Shown one piece after another: positions 10,285 through 21,484 of a stretch of DNA of 64,000 nt. The stretch spans positions 434,001-498,000 of the forward strand of contig JAQGEQ010000354.1 in the NCBI GenBank assembly GCA_034620365.1, in the 5' to 3' direction. Position 1 is the stretch's first letter. Each line of letters opens with the position of its first letter. Under the pieces are notes generated by a model, which saw only the letters and a program-made list of their open reading frames with translations, was not told where the DNA came from and made no database searches. The stretch comes from Pegea sp. RAD2-039 (Eukaryota; Chordata; Thaliacea; Salpida; Salpidae). The translations under genes and the position numbers were made by a program.

Positions 10285-12043
10285 ATGGTGGTTAGTTGTC
10301 AAACAATTACTGAAAACTTTGCCAAAAGTTTGGAAAATGTAAGTTTTAATTATAAACTTTTTTTAGATTAATGTTTTTAATTTAAAATTTAAGTCTTAAT
10401 AATCATTTTAATGAAGGATTCAATCAAGTCTTCAGCAACCAAAGAAGGTTTTCTTTTTCCTTGCTGCTGGTCTAGCTGCACCTGTTCTTTTCAAGACTCT
10501 GAAAGACTTTTTGAAGTAAATTTTGTTTATATTTAACATAAATCTATTTATTGATGACTAACTTTGCTAATTAGCATTCGTTGATTAATAACTAGTAATA
10601 CTTATTGTAAATTATATTTAGATTATATATGTATATTTACTTATTTAACAATTTAAGGAACTATACGTATATAAATAAAAGAAATGTTTAAATCAATATA
10701 TATTTATTACATTTTCTTATTAAAAACTATTTATAAAACCTTCAAAATGATTTTATAGCATGTGGCTGAAAAGCATTTAAAAAATTCCAAACCAATTTGC
10801 AAATGGAAAGGATGCATTATGTCTGCAAGTGCTTATGGATCAACTAAACACTTTCATTATCACGTCAAGCTTCATGTAGCTAGTCTTAAAGAAGTAAGAA
10901 GTATTAGATGATTTAAATTGCAAAAATTTTTGGATTTCAATTGCAATTCACTCTTGCATTTTTCTACAGCATTTTATTAAAGCTTAGCAATAATTGAAAT
11001 AAATATTTTAACAGAATATTTTGAAAGCTGATGACGAAGATGAAAGTCAATTAACAGTTGTCCTAAAGAGACGTCTGCATTTCAAAGTACCTAGAATCAT
11101 TAAAAATAAAAAAATACTCCAACAGCGTCGACGTCTTCGTTTAAGTAAGAATACGTTCCTCTTTATTCTGGTTTTTAATCTTTGTATTATAGTATTCATT
11201 CCAAATATTTTCGAAAATAAAAAGTATATCCTTGTTTATATTGACATATGTTTAACTTTTTGTAAATCTTTTGGTCATGTTTGTATATTCATGTTTTTTT
11301 TATCTATATAAGATTTATAAATAGGTAATTGACTGAACTTGGTTTGAAGTATATTTCGTTTAAAAGAGATTTAGATACTATGTAGCTCTATTTTTAAATT
11401 GTTTTGTGTATGTTATTTATACCTAGAATATTTAATTGTTGTAAACAACTAAAAGAAATATTCATACCTAAAAATGTGCAAGAAAAGTTTGTTTCTACTT
11501 TATTTCTATTTTTTGATTGACTCTTCACTATAAAGAAATATTGGTTTTAGTAAACTTCTATTTAGTATTGAAAATTTTAACACATTTTTAAAAGAAGTCT
11601 TTTTTCTAAGAAATCAAAATAAAACAATAAAATTTAAAGTCATTAATACCTCTTTTCAAAATGATCAGAAAACTTTACAATAAACAATTATTATCTTGAT
11701 AGCGATGTGTAAACTCTTCAAAAAATACTTTTGTTCAATGTTGGTTATCTTTTCAGTGCAAAAAAGAAATAGCAAGAAACTTCGAGACTATAAGAAGGCT
11801 CGAGAAGAAGACAAGAAAAGAGCTGCTAATCGAGCTGCTAATCTTCAACAAATTCAACAACAAATAAACAACTGGTCTTTTAACCAATTTTACCAAAATA
11901 ATTTTTTAATGAGCTCTTATATTATTTGGAAAATGAGTTTGTTGAGTTTCCCTACAGATGCAGAACAATATAACATGTTGTTTATGCTTTTGGTGCAAAA
12001 TATGAGATTGTCTATAGGCTCTATGAGCAACTTCTTCAGATAA
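10285..12043 (+). CDS. C2H2 zinc-finger protein, two AEBP2/GLI-like fingers, basic tail
   Basis: This is a probable nuclear nucleic-acid-binding protein of 234 residues. Exons: 10285-10338, 10417-10515, 10759-10893, 11015-11144 and 11757-12043. Finger 1 (about residues 32-55) reads CCWSSC, then 12 residues, then HVAEKH, and is split across exons 2 and 3. Finger 2 has CKWKGC followed by HYHVKLH. The CCW..C and C.WKGC spacing resembles fingers 1-2 of AEBP2 and of GLI/ZIC factors. No third finger follows. Instead there is an acidic stretch (ADDEDESQ), a basic stretch (VLKRRLHF, QQRRRLRL) and a Lys/Arg/Gln-rich, possibly coiled segment (QKRNSKKLRDYKKAREEDKK) before a Gln/Asn-rich end. The family is clear but orthology is not. 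The start is the first ATG after a possible 5'UTR acceptor at about 10265. Confidence 0.75.
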
Positions 12044-12049
12044 TGCAAC

Positions 12050-13577
12050 TACGGCACTCTTTGATTTTTTTAAACAACAAAATTATTATCGTATTTCTAA
12101 ATTTAATATTTTAAAGAATAACAGCTACATCAAATGATGTAACTTTTTGTCAAATCTTATTTTTGTGACTATGCATTTTCTAAAAAATAAATTAATATAT
12201 AAAATGAAATTTGTGCTCTTAAAAAAAAATTCAGAAATCAATTTTCTCATTTAAATATATTACAAAGCATGGAGTTAAAAAAATATACATTTAGTTCATT
12301 TCAAACTTAAATTAAGAACTATTTAAACAGAAACTTAATAAAAGAACTTGTTTTCAATATTAGATTTGTTTTAAAAATATTTATATTTTCTAAAGAATTT
12401 TTTATTTAAAAAATAAAAGAACTTTTATTTAAAAAATAAAAGACTTTTTTTTATAAACTTTCTTTGTTCTTTACTTTAAAGATTATTTATCTTCCAACAA
12501 ATATCAAAACTTTAAAAGATTTATTGAAAAAAATAACAAATAAATCTACTGTAGTTACAAAAAGTACTTCTTAGTTATTATAAGAAATCAAACAAATAAT
12601 CCACCTATTGTTTTCTAAAAATTATATTATCAAACTGTTTATATCTGAATAAAGTATTTATTGATTCTGTAAAATTTTAGTTAAATTTCTTATCTAGTTG
12701 TTTGAATTATATATTTAATCATTTTTTAGTTTAGTTGAAATAGTTTTAGACTTCTGAGTGTTTGTTTATTGAATAGTTTTGAGTAAAATAAAACCTACAA
12801 TTTCTAACTTTTAATAAAGAATAGGTTTTTTTTAAGTCTGTTCAAATTTAAAGAGCTTAGACTTTTGTATATTTATAATGTACAAAACATGTTTTGACTT
12901 GTTTATAAACATGTAAAATAGAAGTATTCACAACCAGTTTATTAATAACAGTTTGCAACGAAATTTAAAATCAGTTAATATAAGCCTGCTTCGTTTTAAA
13001 CAAATTAAACCAAAAAATTATCTTCTAGAAAACTTAAATTACCCAAGATCACCACTCAGTATATAGAAATAACCTTTGTTCTTATGTCTTAAAGTTGCGG
13101 TCTAATTTTTTACTTGATAAAAATTAATTTTAGTCAAAGTTTTCTTTGCAAATGTAAAATATTCAGAATTTCTTTATGAATACCAAACATATATGCAAAA
13201 AATTCTCTATGAAAATTGTTATTTTTAGTTTAGCTTTTAGTCTATTTATTCAATGATTTATATTTTTATTTAACATTCACTACATTTCAAGTTAAATTCT
13301 TGTTATTCTACATCTGGTTATCTTCTTATATTAAAAAATATTTTTATTTTTTTGCAAATAAAATTGCACAAGAAGTATAGAAAAGTAAAAACATAAAAAT
13401 TTGAAGAATTTTGATTGAAAAAAATTCGTTTAACTCAATTATTTTCTACATCAAAAACAAATCGAAAAAACTTTGATTTTTTAACATTGTGAATTGGCAA
13501 TAAATAAAAATCGGAACATTTTTGTGCAGAATTAGATCTGTCACCAGATGGCGCTTCACGCAGCTGAAATGACGTCA
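12050..13577. other. A+T-rich spacer between convergent genes
   Basis: This is the 3' side of both flanking genes. I found no open frame with recognisable content and no repeat shared with the rest of the window. It probably contains both 3'UTRs. Confidence 0.45.
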
Positions 13578-16023
13578 TCAAGTTTTTCTAGCATTTCCTG
13601 ATGATCTCAGAATTTTCGGAACGAAAGGAGCATTCTTCTTTGCTATTATTTTGTCACTAGAGGGGGTTTTTAATAAAGTCATTTTGTTAGAAACATTTGT
13701 ATTAGTGGGACTTTCCCTTAGGTGAGAGGTCGGATCATCAGAATCAACATTGAGAAGGACACAAGATGTCTGTGAATCGATAACAAGGACATCGGATGCT
13801 GCAACAGATTGTGATCCAGTGACGGTTGAGATTGGAGGTTGATCTTTAGAGCCACTTCCTCTTTTACCTTCGAAAGGATCGTCAAAATCCTTGGCTGTGT
13901 GTATGAAGGAGATTAGCGCCACCCAGTGGTACATCTGCATCAAATTGATGATAATGATTCGGGTCGTTAGGAGTCATTCAAGATCTTTGATGAAGATCAA
14001 TTGTGAAAGATTAAATTAGTGGGGCTTTCTTTTTATTTTAATAAAGATTTGAAATTAAAAAGTTGAACAAATAAGAAAAGTGAGTTGAAAGTATAATAGG
14101 TGGATTTGTTTTTGCAAGGAATGGCTTTACAGTTTCCTGAATAATAACAGTAACAAAAGAGTATTGAAAGCATACAAGCTAAAAGAAGTAATGTTTCAAG
14201 CTGTTGTCGAAGCTTATAACAATAAAATTATGATATTATTCTTATAAATAATAAGTATTTTATTATTATTCTATTCATTACCTTTTCATTCAAACAAAAT
14301 TTTCAAATTTTCCTATTTTTAATTTACAAATTTAAAACTTTCTACAAATTGACATGTTTCGATTTTGACTTTAAAGAAGTTGTAATAAATTATTGTAGTT
14401 ATAAAATGTTGTTAAATTCACCAAATAGTAAATTTATGATATATTAATACTATATGCTGTAAGTTTCAAACAAATCATTGAATAAATGGATTAATCATTA
14501 ACCAAAAAGGTGATTTGAGAAGTCACTGATAAAATATTTTCTTATTTTGTAAAGTATCCTGATATGCTCTTCGTCTTATTTTTATGAACTTAAAATCGGG
14601 CTTTCAAAGGAGTTAAAAATAAAATAGTTTTCAAACACTAGAGTAATTTTAAAGTTTATTTTTAGTTTAAAGCAAATTCATTATGTTAATTTTTGCTTCT
14701 ATTTAAAGAAGTTCAATAAAAAAATGTCAAATTTAATGCTAGAAACTCACTAAAGTTAGATGTCTCCACCATAATTCGATTAAAGAAAAAACTCCAAATA
14801 AAGTTATCTACAAAAATGTTACTTATAGTATCATGTTTTACTTTTGAAAAGTATTTATAAAATAATTTAGTAATTTAATAGAAATACAATTAAAAGTTTC
14901 ATGTATTGACTAATGGTTAGTAACAATAAAATTTGTATTATAAACTGACCTAACCTAAAGTCATAAAATTATCTGTATAGTTACTTCCGTGGTTAATAAT
15001 TCTATAAAACGTTTAAACAGCAATTAATAAAAGATTTTGACAATATTTAATTGACGACAAAATAGTTTTTAAGTCATTTAAATAGATTTAAGTATCATTT
15101 AAGAACATTTTTAGATATAAATTGAAGCCATATTTTAACATTCATGTTATGTTTATCGAAATACACAAAAAAAATTGTCTTTAAGAATTCAAATATATTA
15201 ATGAGTAATCAAATTTTCTGTTTAAGAAGAGTTTATTCAAATAAAAAAAGAGTAAAGAGAAATGGTGTTTCTGAAACTTACATATGGATATAAGAACAAA
15301 TACGCGTAACAGGTTGCTTTTAAAATGAAGTCTATAATGAAGCAAATAGGAATACTGAACAGTGATGGATAGAGCAAGTGAATATTTTTCTGTAAAAACG
15401 ATATTTTTTTAAATATAAAACAGTTTGTTTTTATCTAACAAAATCCTTAAATGTTAGTATCAATAAATTTCTTTTAAACTTAAACATTTTATTTACAAAA
15501 ATTAAAATATTAGGGTCAAGAAGATTTAAAAGTAAAACTTACAAACCAATAACCAAACATAGTTATAATCCCCATGATAATTCCTAAAGCTAAAGAAGCC
15601 ATTTCGATGTAAATTGCAAATATACGATCGACTAAAAAAATGGAATAATTTTGAGATTAGACATTTTATTTTAATAGGAAGCTACATATCAAACCTGCTT
15701 TTGGATAATTGTAATTAATATTCTGCATTCCCCAAAGACACAGTAATGTGATACGTAAAGCATTTTGTAACTAAAAAATATTGATATTGATTAATCTTCA
15801 AAAGGTAAAGAAAATTGTACTATCGGTGATAAAAAGTTAAAAATTATTTTCAGTTTAAAAACATTAAAAGATTTCGAATTTTATTAAAACTTTTTGTCTA
15901 ACTTACAATAAGCTTCCAAGCAGTACCAGAGACACAGTGATGTAAACGTCTTTTCAGACAAATTGTATTTCTATAATAAGAAATAACTGGTACTTGTATA
16001 AACCCATATCCTACAGTCTTCAT
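13578..16023 (-). CDS. multi-span membrane protein, unassigned (weakly LAPTM-like topology)
   Basis: Six exons on the minus strand: 16023-15907, 15770-15695, 15631-15543, 15389-15282, 14178-14131 and 13934-13578. They give 264 residues with consistent phases. The ATG follows an in-frame stop and a 5'UTR acceptor near 16047, so the start is well placed. Hydrophobic segments are about residues 37-55 (LQNALRITLLCLWGM), 70-92 (EMASLALGIIMGIITMFGYW), 98-145 (one or two spans, with SLFSIPICFIIDFILK) and about 146-160 (MYHWVALISFIHTAK). A hydrophilic Ser-rich tail of about 100 residues starts at DFDDPFEGKRG. The four-span layout and short loops recall LAPTM4/5 lysosomal proteins. The PY motifs of that family are absent and identity is low, so this is only a suggestion. 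The second donor (GTTTGA) is non-ideal. Confidence 0.65.
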
Positions 16024-16029
16024 TTATGT

Positions 16030-19000
16030 AATAGTTGACTCAATATCTGAAATTAAAATGATTTAACATATTAATAAATTTTGGTTGGGCGAAAATAGTA
16101 ACAAACTCTTTGTTTTTTAATCAGATTTTCTTGGAAAAGTAATATATGTGTTTGTATTTTACAAACAAATACAAAAAAAAAACAAGAGAAAAGTTTTTAA
16201 TAATTATAAACTAAGATAGTTTACTAAAATAATTGATTTATTAAAAAAATTACTCAAATAATACAAATTTCAAAGATAAAGTTTAGCTGGTTTGTTTGTT
16301 GCTTAAAACTTTGATTTATTTTATTAGTCATTTATTAGATAAGCAAATTTTTGTTTGAGTAGATAACTTAGCATCAACTAAATACGACTTCAGCATATTT
16401 TGTCAATTGTCAAAAACAATTTAAAACTAAATTAAAGAATTTTTCAAATACTGTACTTTTTTTTTAATTTAAAGCTTATAAACAGATTAAAGAATTGATT
16501 TCAATAAAGTAAAAAATACACAACTAACTTATTTTAGTAACGAATATAATAAAATACAAATGAAATTCAATATGAACGAGATATTTTAAACATTTTTACA
16601 AAAAGTAACATTTATACAAACGAAATCAATCAAAGTTTATTTGATGTTTTGTTATTTTTCCCTTTAAATAACTTAAAAACTTTTTATAAAACTAATTTAC
16701 CATCTAATAGTATAACATAGAATCTGTTAATAAAATTTAACTTTAAGTTGCAAAAACAAATCACGCGTAGGTGAAAAACATCTAATAAAAAGCTAGTTGG
16801 ATGAATTTAGCACTTTGATTTGTAAAAACCCCTTAATCAGCAGCATAAAAAAGCATTAGACACAAAATGCAGCCCATTAGTCCATTATTTTAGACTAGCG
16901 TCAAAGATTTTGAGTTACTTGACTGATTTTCAAAAAATTAAAAACAAATTAGCGATTTTAAACAAGTTTTGAATTCATTGGATGAATATTAATGTTTTTG
17001 AACTACATTTCTAAAAACTGTCAAAAATGCAGCTTTAAAACTTGATAAAAATGATTAATAAGCAGTAAAATATAGCTTAAAAAATCTCTTAAAACAATTA
17101 GATTAATTTTTAAAAATGACATTACATGTGACTGCATCTCATCAAACTGAATTTTATCATTTTCATCATTCTGTATACTAAAAGAAATTAGTTTAAAAAT
17201 GATAAAATTTACTTCCAATACTTGTACATAAAACTTCAGAAATCTTATAATTAGTATTAAAAATACAAACAAATAGTTACTATAAAAACCAAATGTTATA
17301 TCTTACTGTGAAGTACTATTATTGTTCAAGAACTTTTTGTCTGAAAATGAGAGAACCAACAATCATAAGAAAACAATTTTAATGGAAACTACTTTTTATC
17401 ATGAAACAATTTTTTACTGAAAATAAAATAATTATATCAATAATTATAAAACAGATTTTTGATAAAGGTTAATTTCATTATTAATCTAAAATCAATAAAT
17501 TTAAGAAAAAAGAATATTCACATCTTATTATATTTATTCCTTGTGCTACAAAGAAAACTTTATTGATAATTTTATTAACTATTTTAAAAATAAGCATAAC
17601 TCATAACAAATAACACATGATGAAAATATTATCAATAACTTTTATTTTGTTAAAAACAATAGTCATAATGTTTAGATATTATAGCAGAAATATTTATGTT
17701 TAGCAAAGTTATAAAAAAGTTGTATCATAAAAAGTGTTTATGTCAACACACTTTCATTGATTTATTATAAATAAACAACAATTGTATGGTTAATAAATAA
17801 TAAAAATGTATAATAATAAAAAGAATAATATTTTTATATTTTTATATAAATTTTTTATCTTTTTTGTGAATTAAAAAACATGTTTATAAGCAAGAATTAA
17901 AACTTGAGGGTGTTCAAAGTTTATAAGTTATGAAAATAGATAAAGAAATAAACCTAAAATCTTTTAAATTAATGCAAATTTATATAGAACATCTATGAAA
18001 AACAAACATATAAAGTATAGATGACACAAAAATATTCTAAATGAATGCATGTAGGTTGCTTGTATGAAAATAGCCTTTTTTCAATACCACGTTGTAATTA
18101 ATTATTTAAGAAATAATGTTTAAAAAAAGAACTATTCAATATGAAACTTTTTATAAAACTTTATTGTCAGAATTAAAAATTACACACAGAATTAAACATT
18201 TTAAAATCAAACATTCATCAAAAAAATACAAAACTTTTCATTAATAAATATTAATGAAACCAGTAATAATATTAGTTTAAAACTTATAAATAAAACTACT
18301 ATTAGTTTTAAATACAAACAATTTAGCTTATCTATAAAACTTCTTTATCTAAATATTAACGCAAAAAGACTCAAAATCAACTCACATTTTTTTAGATTTA
18401 TTTCAATGAGAAAATTAAAAAATTCGTTATTATGATTTTAACCCAATCAAGCGTGGAGTAAATGCAGCAAAGGGGGCTTTGCTCACTAAAATGGTACTTT
18501 GCACATTTACAGCTCTTTAGTGACGTTTTTCAACATACACTAAAGCATCTTTGCAAATAAACTAATTCATTAAAAACCATTTTGCATAAACAGAATACTT
18601 AGCTAAAATGATTACTATTCGATGCTTAATGTCTTATAAATATACTCAATTTAATTTTTTCTAATGTTAACTCTATAAAAACTATAATGATTCATTTGAA
18701 CAGCTAGCGCTTCAAACTTTTGAAGTTGAGTTTAGTTTTCAGATAGAATTTGTTGTTTGTTTTTTGATTAAATATCAGCTCGCGTGACATATTTGAAAAC
18801 AGTATGTTTTGTAAAAGCCATCTTGATGTTTAACATGCTTTGTAAATAAAGATTCCACAAGTTTACCATTTTCTTACTTTTACACTATTATTAAATAAAA
18901 CTAAAGTTTTGGATAACCTGATTTGCTTTTTTCATTATTCCATTCTTTATTTGAAATGAAAACTAAAAGTAGTTAAACTTTGTTTAGACTAATTGAAAAA

Positions 19001-20530
19001 TACGTTGAATATACTTAGTACTAAAAAATTGGAATGGTTTCAACAGGCCATGCATTTTCTTAAAACGTACATTTTGTAACTTAAAACTTTTCAAATATTA
19101 TTTTAACTTGTGTTTTATAACATGTTCAATGAATAAGCAATTTGTCTCGACTTATGATCAATCCAATTGAACAATTAAATTGATGATTTGACTGATGAAT
19201 CTAAAATTGTATTGCATTCAAGAAGAAATGATAAGCGTATTTCTGTTCTACGATAAATTAATGTTGAATTGTAGTCCTAACAAGCCTCTAGAATTATTAT
19301 TGTACAAGATGATCATGCATTTGATTATACACTTCTTGACTAACTCAACCAAGCTCGAATCTATTTAAAAACTGTTTATAAAAACCTATGGAGGCGTCGA
19401 ACTAAGTAATCCAAAGCTACCTACATCTGACTTACCTTTGGAAACGTTAAGCTCTGGTGGTGAGTTTGCTAACTGGATAGATACTCCGAGTTAAACTGCT
19501 GTAATATTTATATTCTTTTTAAAATTTATAAAAAGTGTTTTTAATAATCAAATAACTATTTAAGTTAAATGACTATTTTTTAATTAAAGTTAACCAACGT
19601 TGTAGAGGTTTTTTGGCTGAGCTTTATAGGCCGAAGCAGTAGAAGGAAGTTAATAACCAAACTTCCTTTCTGCCTGCGTATGGGATTTGATTATAATGGA
19701 GAGTAGCGTGCGCTGAATTATCATACTCCTTATGTTTGCTGCTCGGATAGCAAAATAGAGTTCAACGGATTGTAGATTTTCTGTTTAGGTTTGTTCCATT
19801 ATTCCTTGATTCTTTCAAAGAAACCTCAAGGCAGTGGCACTATTTTCCAATTGTTGAGGAAGATACTTTTCGCAGTAAATATTTTTATACAGCGTACTAT
19901 CCTCTGCGACTAGATGGGGTTAACTTCATGCGTGGAAAACGCAGCCAATCGACTCGTTTCGTCGTTTCGTTTTAAATTTAAGAGATTAATTTACTATAAA
20001 TAACATTATTTATTTATTTAACGCGTGGCTGCAAGTTACAAATTCAAAAGCTCTTATAGTGATCAAAAACCAAACATTATAAAGAGATAATTGAAATGTC
20101 TTTAGTATCACAGTTTAAGATGAATACAGAAAGAATTGAAATATTTTAAAGGTAATTATGAATCGAAAATATAATCTGACAAAATAGTGGAAAGAGGTGA
20201 GGAAACTTTGAGTGTTTCTACAAATTCTGTCAATTGTTAAGGAAACTACTTAAATCTTACTTTTTTCAACAAAATTTTATAAGATGCGTTAGAATTTGAT
20301 GTAGTGATGGAATCGGGAAGGGAATTGGTAACCCAATAAAATAAGCTGTTACTACACTGAGTGTTATTAAAGTCGTTGAGCGGTTTAATTTTGAATAAAG
20401 AGCCTCTGACGACATAAGAAGATTGCGATTTTCAAAGTATTCGTTGAAGTAAAGATGGAAAAAACCATGAATAATCTTAAATAGTAGTAGAAGGTCAGAA
20501 AAGGCGTTGATGTTGCAAGGATTTGATATT
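16030..20530. other. A+T-rich intergenic region with one hairpin and old-looking patches
   Basis: No gene is supported. Two items stand out. An imperfect hairpin lies at 18458-18510 (see its own entry). Between about 19130 and 20000 there are patches of higher G+C with short open frames and an inverted repeat AAGGAAGTT/AACTTCCTT around 19642-19667. These look like decayed insertions, but I could not assign a family. Confidence 0.4.
18458..18522 (+). other. nested inverted repeats, possible structured RNA
   Basis: GTAAATG (18458-18464) and GCAAAG pair with CTTTGC and CATTTAC (to 18510), giving a stem of about 13 bp with a small bulge around a 25-base loop. A second, mutually exclusive pairing joins CACTAAA (18484-18490) to TTTAGTG (18516-18522). 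There is no flanking gene. It could be a hairpin RNA or the end of a small decayed element, and the strand is arbitrary. Confidence 0.3.
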
Positions 20531-20579
20531 TAGCTTATAGAGATGGTCTCTGTATCAGGTATGTTACATCTAAAAAAAG

Positions 20580-20650
20580 TTTTCCTGGTTCGTCCGCCTG
20601 GCAAGCGAAAAGTCCCGGGTTCGAGACAGATACATAATTGTGACAATAAA
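20580..20650 (+). mobile_element. tRNA-derived SINE fragment
   Basis: The segment 20584-20627 reads like the middle of a tRNA gene. It has a D-arm-like TGGTTCGTCCGCCTGG, an anticodon-region CAAGCGAAA and a T-arm with the Pol III B box GGTTCGAGAC (20618-20627). The arms do not close into a functional cloverleaf and there is no acceptor stem, so it is a SINE head and not a tRNA gene. The downstream 20.7-20.93 kb stretch is more G+C-rich than its surroundings and may be the SINE body or another insertion. Confidence 0.5.
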
Positions 20651-21484
20651 AAGTTCTATAAAAACCCTTTAGAAGAGTCGTGTTTGTCCGTTTCATGACA
20701 AAACTTCTAAGAGATGCAAAACTCAAAGTTTTAACTCAGTTTGCAGCTCCTGCGACGCCAGCTAGGTGGAGCTTGCATTGCTTGTTGGCTGGAGAGTAGA
20801 ATTCTGCTGCTTGGGCAACAATCGGTTCTCCATAATTTCTGCCCTGGCTTACAGCATGGTAGTTCTCAGCTGTTCTATAGCTGGCGAGAAATAATCCTTG
20901 GAGACAATGGGCTAGTAGCTAAGTGACTTAACTGGTAGCTTAATTCGTTGCTTGTTACTTTATATATCTAATTTTTATATATTTTCTTCCTTAATCTTTC
21001 AAATTCAGTTAGAGTAAGAAATAGACTAATATTTAAATATTTGTATTAATAAACTTTCAACACAAATAAATTCGAATAAAACAATTCTATTCACAAAAGT
21101 AAAGTATTGTGAAAAACAAATAAAATCTTTTCGAAAAGAGAAATACGTATTTAGATCATAAAGTAAAATTAACAAATTTTACAAAATATATTTTCATAAT
21201 GAAAAATAGAAAAAAAGTAGAAATTTTGTTAGCACTACTCGATTGGAAATTTGAACTTAAATACAAAGTAGAAATTGAGGAACAAGAATGGAAAGAGTTG
21301 CAAAAAATACTTTCATTTGTTCAAAGCTAGAGATAAAAAGCAGAGAGTTGTTGTCGACTGGTGCAAAGTAGCACCAAAAAATAAAAGCACCTAGATGAAA
21401 GACTTTGAATAAGATTTGGTGATCAAAGAATAAAAAAGTGAGATGGAATGAAATCAAATATAAATTAAATAAAGTAATCTTCTA

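Noticed and set aside
19260-19500. A short open stretch faintly like the gag region of a Pao/BEL-type element
   Set aside because: The match is a loose spacing of Leu-Pro and Trp residues only. No other part of an element or terminal repeat was seen, so it is not annotated.
20584-20627. A tRNA gene
   Set aside because: Only the middle and B box resemble a tRNA. The acceptor stem and T-arm pairing are missing, which fits a SINE better.
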